From positions 1 to 64,000 of the forward strand of contig NZ_BANU01000015.1 of assembly GCF_000333035.1 (NCBI RefSeq): DNA of 64,000 bases, in the 5' to 3' direction. The translations under genes and the position numbers were made by a program. Source of the DNA: Gordonia sihwensis NBRC 108236 (GTDB lineage: Bacteria; Actinomycetota; Actinomycetes; Mycobacteriales; Mycobacteriaceae). The stretch's first letter is position 1. Each line of letters opens with the position of its first letter. The notes below the pieces were generated by a model. That model saw only the letters and a program-made list of their open reading frames with translations, had not been told where the DNA came from and searched no databases. Positions 33,373-41,465 of the stretch are shown here, piece after piece.

Positions 33373-34653
33373 TCAGGCGAGCGGAGTGGTGATGCGACCG
33401 AGGGCGACGGCCCGGACCGTCTCCATCGGGAGGTCGGTGGCGGCTTCCACATCGTCGGCGGGGAGTGCGCCGCAGACGGCGCCGCGGTCGATGAAACCGG
33501 CGAGTGCGCGGGCCGTGGCCGGCTCGTCGAGAATCCCGGAGTCGATGCGGTGCATGTAGTTCCGCAGACGCGCGGCGGCGGGAGCGAAGCCGTCGCGGTA
33601 GAAGGCGTAGGTGGCCAGGAAACGGGTCACGAGCTGGTTCGGGTGCAGATCCCACCCCTGGTAGATGCCGCGCTCCAGGTGGCGGCGGACGAGTCGGGCG
33701 TGCAGCCGCCAGGCCGCCGCCCGCTCCCGGTCGTCGCCGACGGGCAGGACGTTGGTGGAACCGTCGGACAGGTGAACGCCGGTGCCCGCGACGGCCAGCT
33801 GCATGACGTTCTTGGCGTGGTCGGCCGCCGGGTGCTCCATCGATTGGTACGCCGCCGCGATGCCGAGCGACGCCGAGTAGTCGTAGGTGCCGTAGTGCAG
33901 TGAGCTGACCCGTCCGTCGCCCGCATGGATCAGCCTCGCCACCGGAGCCGTGCCGTCGGGGCCCAGGACGGCCTGCGGCGTCTCCACCTGGACCTCGAAC
34001 CGGATGCGCCGGGACGGGAGGCCGTGCGCCTGTTCCAGCGCTGCCGCGACCTGGACCATCGCCTCCACCTGGTCCACCGAGGTGACCTTCGGAAGCGTGA
34101 GGGTGAGGCCGTCGGGCAGCGGCCCTCCGGCCGCTAAGGCGCCGATGAAGGCGTCGAGCGTGCGCAGCCCGCGGCGCCGGACGGGAGCCTCGAAGCATTT
34201 GAAGCGGATGCCGATGAACGGCGGGAGCGCGTCGGAGTCGATCGCGGAGCGCACCGCTGCGGCGGCGGATGCGACGTCGGCGTCCTCGGCGGCGTCACCG
34301 CGGTCGCCGTATCCGTCCTCGAAGTCGAGACGGAGGTCCTCGATGGGTTCGGACCTCAGTTTGGCCGCGACGAGATCGGCGAGCCGTTCCGGCGTGGACT
34401 CGGGCGCGGCGCCGAGTCCGATCATCGCCGCGACCGCGTCGAGGCCGCCGGCCGCGCGCGCGGCGTCCAGTGCGGCGGCGCCCCACTGTCGCGGGAGTTC
34501 GGGTGTGTAGCGGTCGGCGGGAACGTACACGGTGTGGACCGGCTGGCGTCGACCGTCGTCGCCGGGGTAGCGGCGTGCCAGGTCCTCGTCCGCCTCCGAC
34601 AATCGGCTGTCGACGTCGGCCAGAAACGAGTCGCTGAGATAGCCGCTGGTCAT
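33373..34653 (-). CDS. DUF6986 protein, HpcH/citrate-lyase-like aldolase superfamily
   Basis: A 426-residue protein related to the HpcH/HpaI aldolase, citrate lyase beta and malate synthase superfamily of TIM barrels. Residues 110-116 read DFEDGYG, like the DFEDS stretch of malate synthase, and VQVETPQAV places a conserved Glu at 224 where the family binds magnesium. It is the first gene of a leftward pair with allE and is divergent from the IclR gene across two operator-like sites. In this setting it may condense or cleave a glyoxylate-derived acid, the end product of ureide breakdown. Chemistry unproven. Confidence 0.75.
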   Translation of the reverse strand: MTSGYLSDSFLADVDSRLSEADEDLARRYPGDDGRRQPVHTVYVPADRYTPELPRQWGAAALDAARAAGGLDAVAAMIGLGAAPESTPERLADLVAAKLRSEPIEDLRLDFEDGYGDRGDAAEDADVASAAAAVRSAIDSDALPPFIGIRFKCFEAPVRRRGLRTLDAFIGALAAGGPLPDGLTLTLPKVTSVDQVEAMVQVAAALEQAHGLPSRRIRFEVQVETPQAVLGPDGTAPVARLIHAGDGRVSSLHYGTYDYSASLGIAAAYQSMEHPAADHAKNVMQLAVAGTGVHLSDGSTNVLPVGDDRERAAAWRLHARLVRRHLERGIYQGWDLHPNQLVTRFLATYAFYRDGFAPAAARLRNYMHRIDSGILDEPATARALAGFIDRGAVCGALPADDVEAATDLPMETVRAVALGRITTPLA

Positions 34654-34686
34654 TCACCCTCCCGGTCGGTCGAATGCGGAATTACA

Positions 34687-34703
34687 ATTCCGCATCGTGG
34701 AGT
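34687..34703. promoter_or_regulatory. IclR-type operator, copy 4
   Basis: ATTCCGCATCGTGGAGT, 34 bp upstream of the DUF6986 start codon. It matches the shared dyad with one arm mismatch. Confidence 0.65.
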
Positions 34704-34707
34704 CTAG

Positions 34708-34727
34708 TGTGAATTGTGCGCTTCACA
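34708..34727. promoter_or_regulatory. Second, different inverted repeat between DUF6986 and iclR-type gene
   Basis: TGTGAA and TTCACA face each other across eight bases, between the two IclR-type sites. It does not match the 17-bp operator; it could be a site for another regulator such as a GntR-type nitrogen or carbon regulator. Confidence 0.4.
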
Positions 34728-34758
34728 CAAGCGGACACGGATTGTGGAGACGCTTTAT

Positions 34759-34775
34759 GTTCCGCATGGTGGAAG
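34759..34775. promoter_or_regulatory. IclR-type operator, copy 5 (autoregulatory)
   Basis: GTTCCGCATGGTGGAAG, 37 bp before the GTG start of the IclR-type gene. The core CATGGTGGAA is identical to copy 1 upstream of allB, linking the two intergenic regions. Confidence 0.7.
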
Positions 34776-34812
34776 ATAGAGTTCTGGTGTCCCAGACCTG
34801 AGGAGCGAGACG

Positions 34813-35589
34813 GTGGCCGCAGCGGCAAGCGAGGGCAAGACGGGCGGCGTGCAGTCCGTCGAGCGCGCATTCGAATTGATGGAGTTGATCGGCCGAGCCG
34901 GCGGCGAGTGCTCGCTCAGCCACCTCTCCGGCGAGTCGCCGCTGCCTCCGCCGACCATCCACCGGCTGCTTCGCACGCTCGTCGGCATCGGATACGTCCG
35001 GCAGCTGCCGAACAAACGGTACGCGCTCGGACCTCGACTGATCCGCTTGGGCGAGGTCGCCAACCGGCAGCTCGGCGCGGTCGCGGATCCGGTGCTGGAG
35101 GCGCTGGTGGCCGAGCTGTCGGAGACCGCGAGCCTCGCGGTCCTCGACGGAGACATGGTCATCTACACCGCGCAGGTGCCGTCGCCGCACACCATGCGCA
35201 CCAACAACGAGGTCGGACGACGGGTCAACCTGCACAATTCCGGGGTCGGCAAGGCGATCCTGGCAGAGCTCGACGACGCCCGGATCCTCAAGCTCGTGTC
35301 GCAGGCGGGCATGCCCGCGACGACGAAATACAGCGTCACCTCCCTCTCCGGCGTCTTCGCGGAGGTGGAACGGGTGCGCTCGAACGGCTACTCGGTGGAC
35401 GAACAGGAGCAGGAACTCGGCGTCCGCTGCGTCGCGATGGCGGTTCCCGGGGCGCCGACCCCGATGGCCGTCGGGATCTCCGGTCCGACGTCGCGGATGG
35501 ACGATGAACTGCAGGAGCGGGCGATCCTCGCGCTCCGGCGGGCCACCGGCGTGATCTCGGAGGCGTTGATCGGCGCCAGGGAGGCCTGA
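34813..35589 (+). CDS. IclR-family regulator, probable repressor of the allantoin cluster
   Basis: A 258-residue IclR protein: winged helix at about 13-75 (SVERAFELMELI, then PPTIHRLLRTLVGIGYVRQ) and an effector-binding domain with VNLHNSGVGKAILAEL, EVERVRSNGYSVDEQE and CVAMAVPG. GTG start with AGGAG seven bases upstream. The best-known purine relative, AllR of E. coli, represses allantoin genes and is released by glyoxylate; a similar role here is inferred from location and from the 17-bp dyads in its own promoter and at the allB/permease region. Confidence 0.92.
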   Translation: MAAAASEGKTGGVQSVERAFELMELIGRAGGECSLSHLSGESPLPPPTIHRLLRTLVGIGYVRQLPNKRYALGPRLIRLGEVANRQLGAVADPVLEALVAELSETASLAVLDGDMVIYTAQVPSPHTMRTNNEVGRRVNLHNSGVGKAILAELDDARILKLVSQAGMPATTKYSVTSLSGVFAEVERVRSNGYSVDEQEQELGVRCVAMAVPGAPTPMAVGISGPTSRMDDELQERAILALRRATGVISEALIGAREA

Positions 35590-35608
35590 GCGACGCGACC
35601 GGCCGCGG

Positions 35609-36376
35609 TCAGCCCGGCCAGTACATACTGTCCGGAGTCGCCCGTGCGCCGAAGATCGCCTGGCCCACCCGGACACAGGTGGAGCCCTCTTCGACGGCGA
35701 GCTCGTAATCGCCCGACATGCCCATCGAGAGTCCGCCGTCGCCGAGGAGGTCCGGGTCGGCGTCGCGGGTCCGGTCGCGGAGGTCGCGCAGCAGCCGGAA
35801 GCACGAGCGCACCCGATCGGTGTCGTCGGAGAAGACCGCGAGCGACATCAGTCCGCGAACGCGCAGGGCGGAGTAGTTCGGCAGCTGCCTGAGCAGCGCA
35901 GGCAGCTCGTCGGGCGCGAGCCCGTACTTGCTGTCCTCGCCCGAGGTGTTCACCTGCACGTACACGTCGAGGCCGCGGCCCGCGGCCTGCAGTCTGCGGT
36001 CGAGCGCCTCGGCCACGCGGAGGCTGTCGAGCGCCTGGAACTCGTCGGCGAAAGCGGCCACGTCCTTGGCCTTGTTGGTCTGCAGGTGCCCGATCACCGA
36101 CCAGGAGACGTCGAGGTCGGCGAGGGCGCCGTGCTTTCGCTTGGCCTCCTGCACCTTGTTCTCGCCGAGGCGACGACAGCCGGCGGCGACCGCGTTGACG
36201 ATCCGCTCCTCGGGCACCGTCTTCGACACCGGAAGGAGCTGCACCTGAGCCGGATCACGTCCGGCCCGACGCGCGGCGGCGTCGATCCGTGCCTGCACGG
36301 CGGCGATGTTGCGCCGGAAGTCCTCGACGGCGACGGCGGTGGTGTACTGACGGCTCTGCTCGGCGGATTCGGTCAT
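35609..36376 (-). CDS. YggS/PLPBP pyridoxal-phosphate homeostasis protein
   Basis: A 255-residue fold-type III PLP-binding protein without known enzymatic activity that buffers PLP and affects amino acid metabolism. The PLP lysine is Lys52 in LLPVSKTVP; ENKVQEAKRKH, WSVIGHLQTNKAKDV and LSMGMSGDYELAVEEGST are family blocks. ATG 36376 begins the conserved region; ribosome binding is weak. Mycobacterial yggS normally lies by ftsZ, so this copy outside the division cluster may be a paralogue. Confidence 0.93.
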   Translation of the reverse strand: MTESAEQSRQYTTAVAVEDFRRNIAAVQARIDAAARRAGRDPAQVQLLPVSKTVPEERIVNAVAAGCRRLGENKVQEAKRKHGALADLDVSWSVIGHLQTNKAKDVAAFADEFQALDSLRVAEALDRRLQAAGRGLDVYVQVNTSGEDSKYGLAPDELPALLRQLPNYSALRVRGLMSLAVFSDDTDRVRSCFRLLRDLRDRTRDADPDLLGDGGLSMGMSGDYELAVEEGSTCVRVGQAIFGARATPDSMYWPG

Positions 36377-36430
36377 GCCACCGATTATCCCGGGCCGGCA
36401 CGCCACAGCGCGCCGGGCCTGCGCCAGGTG

Positions 36431-37399
36431 TCAGATCTCCACCATCCGGTGCTCGCGAGCCGGGCGCCGCTGGCCGCGGATCGCGATCAGTTCGCGGGCG
36501 TGTCGGTCGAGGGCGACGTCGCCGGGAAGCCTCGGCGTCCACGTCGGTGCCGGCGCGGCGTCACCGTCCGCGTCGAGCGCTGCCAGCACCGTCAGACCGT
36601 GGGCCGCGAGGCGGCGCGTCTGCCGCCCGTCGCGCGGCCAGTGGGCGTGGACGTGCACCGAGACATGCATGGTCTGGCGGCCGGTGTGGATCAGACGCGC
36701 GCTGACCTCGACCACCTGTCCGATGCGGATCGGCTCGTAGAAGCGGACGCCGCCCATGTAGACGGTCACCGCTTCGCCGCCGCACCACCGCACCCCGCAG
36801 AGGTACGCGGCGTCGTCGATCCAGCCCATCACCCGGCCGCCGTGGGTGTTGCCGCCCCAGTTGACGTCGGTGGGGGCGGCGAGGAAACGGGTGGAGGCCT
36901 CGGGTGCGGTCGACGGCGCGCCGTAGTCGGCCCCGGCCATCGCCGCGGTGATCCGATTGCGGACCTCGGTGCGTTCGGCGGCGTACGCGGCGCGGTCGAG
37001 GTCGTCGGGCAGGACGGGCCGCCATTGACGGACCGGTGTCGGCGTGCCGTCGTCGTCGACGGCGACGAACACCAGGATGCAGCGACTCGCCTCGGTGAAC
37101 TCGCCGAGCCGCGGATCGGCCGAGGCCACCCGGCATTCGATGTGCATGCTCGATCGGCCGGTGAGGATGAGCGTGGCCGTCACCTCGACGATGTCGCCGG
37201 AATCGATGTCCCGCCCGAAGCTGATGTTCCCGACGTACGCGGTCACGCTGTAGCCGCCGGACCAGGCCGCCGCGCACGCGTAGGCCGCCTTGTCGACCCA
37301 TTCGAGGATCCGACCGCCGCGGACACCGCCGCCGAGGGTCGCGACATCGGTCGGGGCCGCCATGAAACGCAGGGTGATCTGCCGGTCGCTGAGGTGCAT
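36431..37399 (-). CDS. Double-hotdog acyl-CoA thioesterase
   Basis: A 322-residue protein made of two hotdog domains in tandem: AAPTDVATLGGGVRGGRILEWVDKAAY (about 14-40, cited as AAPTDVATLGG then GGRILEWVDKAAY) and AAPTDVNWGGNTHGG with GRVMGWIDDAAY (about 174-200), each with the aspartate-bearing helix. The likely reaction is hydrolysis of acyl-CoA to free acid and CoA. ATG with AGGAG; the longer upstream frame has no support. It is 122 bp downstream of the thiolase gene on the same strand and may share its transcript. Confidence 0.85.
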   Translation of the reverse strand: MHLSDRQITLRFMAAPTDVATLGGGVRGGRILEWVDKAAYACAAAWSGGYSVTAYVGNISFGRDIDSGDIVEVTATLILTGRSSMHIECRVASADPRLGEFTEASRCILVFVAVDDDGTPTPVRQWRPVLPDDLDRAAYAAERTEVRNRITAAMAGADYGAPSTAPEASTRFLAAPTDVNWGGNTHGGRVMGWIDDAAYLCGVRWCGGEAVTVYMGGVRFYEPIRIGQVVEVSARLIHTGRQTMHVSVHVHAHWPRDGRQTRRLAAHGLTVLAALDADGDAAPAPTWTPRLPGDVALDRHARELIAIRGQRRPAREHRMVEI

Positions 37400-37521
37400 C
37401 GCCTTCTCCTGTTCGTGGATTCGGCAATGCTGGACCACGTGCCGAACGCACCGGCGAGCGGGGTGCCGATGCGAGAACTCCGTGATCCGCGGGTAACGCG
37501 GGCGACATCGGCCGGTAGCCC

Positions 37522-38730
37522 TCAGACGCGCTGGATGATCGCTGCGAGCCCCTGACCTCCGCCGATGCACATGGTGGCCAGACCGTACAGGGCGTCGCGG
37601 CGGCGCAGCTCGCGGGCGAGCGTGCCGAGCATCCGGGTCCCGGTGGCGCCGACGGGATGCCCCAGCGAGATGCCCGAACCGTGGACGTTGATCCGAGCGG
37701 CATCGTCGGCTCCCAGACCCAGCTCGCGAGTGCAGGCGAGAGCCTGGGCGGCGAAGGCCTCGTTCAGTTCGATCAGATCCATATCGGCGAGGGACAGACC
37801 CGCGCGGGCGAGGGCGGCGCCGGTCGCGGGAACCGGTCCGATGCCCATGTAGGCCGGGTCCACTCCGGCGACGGACCACGAGACCAGGCGTGCGATCGGC
37901 TCGAGACCCAGCTCCTGCGCCCGCTCGGGGTGCGTCACCAGACAGACCGCCGCCGCGTCGTTCTGCCCGCTGGCATTGCCCGCGGTGACCGTCGCGTCGG
38001 GGTCGGAGGCGGCCAGGATGGGCCGGAGCCGCCCGAGGGTCTCCATCGTCGTATCGGCACGGGGATGTTCGTCGGAGTCGACGACGATGTCGCCCTCCTT
38101 CGAGGGAACCGTGACGGGCACGATCTCCTCGGCGAACACGCCGGACCGCTGTGCCTCCACCGCTCGCCGATGCGATTCGACGGCGAGGGCGTCCTGGTCG
38201 GTGCGGGAGATCCCGTACCGCTCGCGGAGATTCTCAGCGGTCTCGAGCATGCCGCCGGGGACCGGGTGATGGCGCCCGCCCGCGGTCACACGCCCGCGCG
38301 CCAAGCCGTCGTGCAGCATCACACCAGGCCCGCGCACGCCCCAGCGCATGTCGGTGCTGTAGAAGGGGACGTTGCTCATCGACTCGGTTCCGCCGGCGAC
38401 GGCCAGGCCGCACGCGCCGGTGGCCACCTGCATGGCGGCCATGATCACCGAGTACAGACCGGAACCGCAGCGGCGGTCCACCTGCGCGCCGGGCACCGTC
38501 ACGGGCAGTCCGGCGTCGAGTGCGACCACGCGTCCGATGGCGGGGGCCTCGCTGGTGGGGTACACGTTGCCGAGCACCACGTCGTCGACGGCTTCCGGGT
38601 CCAGACCCGTGCGCTCGATCAATGCGCGGAGCGCGATCTCGCCCAGCCGGGCCGCCGACAGCGATCTGAGCGCACCGCCGTACCTGCCGATCGGAGTGCG
38701 GACGGGTTCACAGATGACGACATCACGCAT
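37522..38730 (-). CDS. Acetyl-CoA C-acyltransferase (thiolase)
   Basis: A 402-residue thiolase that cleaves 3-ketoacyl-CoA or condenses two acyl-CoAs. The nucleophilic Cys is in VDRRCGSGLYS (about residue 89), followed by ELNEAFAAQ, the catalytic His in GSGISLGHPVGATG, and the second Cys in CIGGGQG. The start is set by the canonical MRDVVICEPVRTPIG N-terminus. It is divergent from the crotonase gene; the pair could be steps of one beta-oxidation branch. Confidence 0.93.
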   Translation of the reverse strand: MRDVVICEPVRTPIGRYGGALRSLSAARLGEIALRALIERTGLDPEAVDDVVLGNVYPTSEAPAIGRVVALDAGLPVTVPGAQVDRRCGSGLYSVIMAAMQVATGACGLAVAGGTESMSNVPFYSTDMRWGVRGPGVMLHDGLARGRVTAGGRHHPVPGGMLETAENLRERYGISRTDQDALAVESHRRAVEAQRSGVFAEEIVPVTVPSKEGDIVVDSDEHPRADTTMETLGRLRPILAASDPDATVTAGNASGQNDAAAVCLVTHPERAQELGLEPIARLVSWSVAGVDPAYMGIGPVPATGAALARAGLSLADMDLIELNEAFAAQALACTRELGLGADDAARINVHGSGISLGHPVGATGTRMLGTLARELRRRDALYGLATMCIGGGQGLAAIIQRV

Positions 38731-38811
38731 ATCGGCCAGCCTGTCACGCGGTCGCCTTGACAGAACGCCGAACTCCCCAAAAGATCGGGGTTCCGGCGAA
38801 GGAGTGCAGTG

Positions 38812-39579
38812 ATGAACGACGTCAGGGTGGAGCGCGACGGCGACGTGACGGTGGTGATCATGGCCCGGCCGGAACGGCACAACGCGGTCGACGCCGGCAT
38901 GGCGCGCGAACTCGCCGCCGCCTTCCGCGAATTCGAGGCCTCCGAGGCCCGGGTGGCGGTGCTGGCGGGCGACGGTCCGTCGTTCTGCGCCGGTGCCGAT
39001 CTCAAGGCCGTCGGCACCGAGCGCACCAATGTGCTGACGCCGGACGGAGACGGCCCGATGGGACCGACCAGGATGGACCTCGACAAGCCGGTCGTCGCCG
39101 CGATCAACGGGCACGCGGTGGCCGGCGGGCTGGAACTGGCACTGTGGTGCGATCTGCGGGTCGCCGACGAGGACGCCACGTTCGGCGTGTTCTGCCGCCG
39201 GTGGGGCGTACCGCTGATCGACGGCGGAACGGTCCGCCTGCCGCGCCTGATCGGACACAGCCGTGCGATGGACCTCATCCTGACCGGCCGTCCCGTCGAC
39301 GCCGCGGAGGCGCTGACGTTCGGTCTGGTGAACCGCGTGGTCCCGGCGGGCACCGCACGGGAGGCGGCGGTCGCGCTCGCCCACGACATCGCGCGCATGC
39401 CCGCCACCTGCATGCGCGGCGACCGTCGCTCGGCCCGCGCACAGTGGGCGGACTCCGAGGAGGCCGCGCTGCGCCGGGAGTTCGCGATCGGCATGACCTC
39501 GCTGCGTGCCGACGGTGTCGGCGGCGCGCAGCGTTTCGCGGCGGGCAGGGGACGCGGCGGGTCGTTCGACGACATCTGA
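38812..39579 (+). CDS. Crotonase-family enoyl-CoA hydratase/isomerase
   Basis: A 255-residue crotonase-fold protein. PSFCAGADLKAV is the first oxyanion-hole block, and INGHAVAGGLELALWCDLRVA carries the Gly of the oxyanion hole and one Glu (cited as INGHAVAGG and LELALWCDLRVA). The usual second catalytic Glu position falls in RRWGVPLIDGGTVRLPRL, with Asp where many hydratases have Glu, so hydratase activity is less certain than the family. ATG 38812 with AAGGAG seven bases upstream; the GTG one codon earlier is possible. Divergent from the thiolase gene. Confidence 0.88.
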   Translation: MNDVRVERDGDVTVVIMARPERHNAVDAGMARELAAAFREFEASEARVAVLAGDGPSFCAGADLKAVGTERTNVLTPDGDGPMGPTRMDLDKPVVAAINGHAVAGGLELALWCDLRVADEDATFGVFCRRWGVPLIDGGTVRLPRLIGHSRAMDLILTGRPVDAAEALTFGLVNRVVPAGTAREAAVALAHDIARMPATCMRGDRRSARAQWADSEEAALRREFAIGMTSLRADGVGGAQRFAAGRGRGGSFDDI

Positions 39580-39645
39580 CCCGGACACCCTGAGTCGGGC
39601 ATCCGGCACTCCCGCGCCGGGCCGCGTCGCAGTAGGGTCTCAGAC

Positions 39646-40194
39646 ATGGGTGACGCTACGACTCCGGAGACCTTCGCAGCGCCGAGGCTCCGGGCACTGG
39701 AACGGGCCGATCTGCAGTTCGTCCACGGCCTTTTCAACGATCCCGAGGTGATGCGCTACTGGTTCGAGCCGGCGCACGTGACCATCACCGACCTCGAGGA
39801 GACATTCGCCCGGCAGCAGCGGTGCGGAGACCGTGAGCGCCGCTTCATCGTCGACGCCGCCGGACGCCGGGTGGGGCTGGTCGAGTTGGTGTACATCGAC
39901 CAGGTGCACCGCAACTGCGAATTCCAGATCATCATCGCGCCCGGCGAGCAGGGACGCGGATACGCCGGCGCGGCGACGCGCGCGGCGCTCGACTTCGCAT
40001 TCCGCTCGCTCAACCTGCACAAGGTGTACCTGCTGGTGGACACCGAGAACGCCGCGGCCATCCACGTGTACGAGAAGGCGGGGTTCGTCGTCGAGGGGGT
40101 GCTGCGCCGAGAGTTCTTCGCCGACGGCGCCTACCGGGACGCCACGCGGATGGGCATCTTCCAAGACGACTACCTGGCCGCCGCGAGGAGTTGA
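39646..40194 (+). CDS. speG: GNAT acetyltransferase, SpeG (spermidine N-acetyltransferase)-like
   Basis: A 182-residue GNAT protein strikingly like SpeG: LERADLQFVH, VMRYWFEP, RRFIVDAAGRRVGLVELVYI, EFQIIIAPGEQGRGYAG (acetyl-CoA loop), NLHKVYLLVDTENAAAIHVYEKAGF and RREFFADGAYRDATRMGIFQ align with successive blocks of the E. coli enzyme. SpeG acetylates spermidine and spermine, protecting against polyamine excess. It precedes a lipase gene by four bases, which is probably a chance co-transcription. Confidence 0.85.
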   Translation: MGDATTPETFAAPRLRALERADLQFVHGLFNDPEVMRYWFEPAHVTITDLEETFARQQRCGDRERRFIVDAAGRRVGLVELVYIDQVHRNCEFQIIIAPGEQGRGYAGAATRAALDFAFRSLNLHKVYLLVDTENAAAIHVYEKAGFVVEGVLRREFFADGAYRDATRMGIFQDDYLAAARS

Positions 40195-40198
40195 GACG

Positions 40199-41143
40199 GT
40201 GGCGGCGCGGCTTTCACTGCTGATTCTCCTCGTCGCGCTGGCCTGTGTCCCCGGAACCGCGACCGCGGCTCCGGCCCGGCTGCCGGTCCCGTACGACTTC
40301 CTCGCCGGAATCCGCGCCGAGCTGGCGAACCCCGGCGGCTCGCTGCCGGGCACCAACGACTTCTCGTGCCGACCGACGCCGCGTCACCCGCACCCGGTGG
40401 TGCTGCTGCACGGCAGCGGCGGCGGCCGCCAGACCAATTGGGCCACACTGGCTCCGGTACTCAAGAACGACGGCTACTGCGTCTTCGCCCCGACCTACGG
40501 TGCGCTCGCGCGAGTCTGGCCGGTCTCCGCGCTCGGGGGCCTCGGTCCCAAGCTCGACAGTGCTTGGGACGTCAAGCGATTCATTGACCGCGTGCGGGCC
40601 GCCACCGGCGCGGACCAGGTGGATCTGGTCGGGCACTCGCTTGGCACCGAGATCCCCACGTACTGGATGAAGTACCTCGGCGGCCGCGGAGAGGTGGCGC
40701 ACTACGTCTCCCTCGCGCCGTACTGGCGGCAGGGCCCCGACGACGACGATGCGCGCGGTGAGGCGATCGCGTCGTTCCGCCGGAGCCTCGGCATCGCCGA
40801 ACCCGTCCGGCCGGCCTGCCCGGAGTGTTCGTCGCCGCCGAAGGATCTCGATTTCAACAGAGCCGTCCGCGAGCCGACGCCGTATCTGCCCGGCGTCGCC
40901 TACACCAACATCGTGACCCGCGACGATGAGATCGTGACGCCGTACACCGCCGGGCTGCTCGACGGTCCGCCCGGCACTCGGGTGCGCAACATCGTCGTAC
41001 AGGACGGTTGCTCCCGCGACCGTTCCGACCACATGTCGATCACGTCGAACAGACGCAGCGCGGCGCTGGTACTCAACGCCCTGGATCTGGCGCATCCGCG
41101 TCCGGTGCCCTGCGTCGACGTGTCACCGGTGACAGGAGGATGA
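40199..41143 (+). CDS. Secreted alpha/beta-hydrolase lipase
   Basis: A 314-residue exported lipase/esterase. GTG start with GAGGAG eight bases upstream; residues 1-26 are a Sec signal peptide ending TATAAPA. The oxyanion loop is VVLLHGSGGG, the nucleophile is in VGHSLGT, the acid in TRDDEIVTP, and the histidine in RSDHMS. Four cysteines in the mature part suit disulfides. This is the lipase class 2/EstA-like group of actinobacteria, acting on acyl esters outside the cytoplasm. Confidence 0.9.
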   Translation: MAARLSLLILLVALACVPGTATAAPARLPVPYDFLAGIRAELANPGGSLPGTNDFSCRPTPRHPHPVVLLHGSGGGRQTNWATLAPVLKNDGYCVFAPTYGALARVWPVSALGGLGPKLDSAWDVKRFIDRVRAATGADQVDLVGHSLGTEIPTYWMKYLGGRGEVAHYVSLAPYWRQGPDDDDARGEAIASFRRSLGIAEPVRPACPECSSPPKDLDFNRAVREPTPYLPGVAYTNIVTRDDEIVTPYTAGLLDGPPGTRVRNIVVQDGCSRDRSDHMSITSNRRSAALVLNALDLAHPRPVPCVDVSPVTGG

Positions 41144-41146
41144 ATC

Positions 41147-41455
41147 ATGACGCAGAAACCGGAGCCCGTGACCCAGGCGGAGGCGCTCGCCCAGACCCCC
41201 GATGCCTGGACCGTCGACGACGGGATGCTCGTGGCCGAGTACCGGCCGGGCAACATGGTCCGCGGTCTGGAGATGGTGACCGCCGTGGTGGCGGCGGCCG
41301 AGGAGGCCGGTCATCACCCCGACGTCGACCTGCGGTATCCGACGGTGGCCTTCCGGCTGGTGACGCACAGCGTCGGTCAGCTGACCTCCTTCGACGTCGC
41401 GCTGGCGCAGCGGATCGACGCGATCGCCGCGGAGAAGGGAATCGAGCCCGCGTAG
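41147..41455 (+). CDS. 4a-hydroxytetrahydrobiopterin dehydratase (pterin carbinolamine dehydratase)
   Basis: A 102-residue PCD: EEAGHHPDVDLRY and VTHSVGQLTSFDVALAQRID carry the conserved His-His-Pro and Thr-His...Asp residues. It dehydrates the carbinolamine formed by aromatic amino acid hydroxylases, or serves in molybdopterin-related roles in bacteria lacking them. AGGAGG precedes the ATG. It starts three bases after the lipase stop, so the two are likely co-transcribed. Confidence 0.93.
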   Translation: MTQKPEPVTQAEALAQTPDAWTVDDGMLVAEYRPGNMVRGLEMVTAVVAAAEEAGHHPDVDLRYPTVAFRLVTHSVGQLTSFDVALAQRIDAIAAEKGIEPA

Positions 41456-41465
41456 CCTGACGCTC

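Noticed and set aside
38764-38793. Imperfect hairpin before the crotonase ribosome binding site
   Set aside because: Stem arms mismatch and lie in a short divergent spacer; too weak to call an attenuator.
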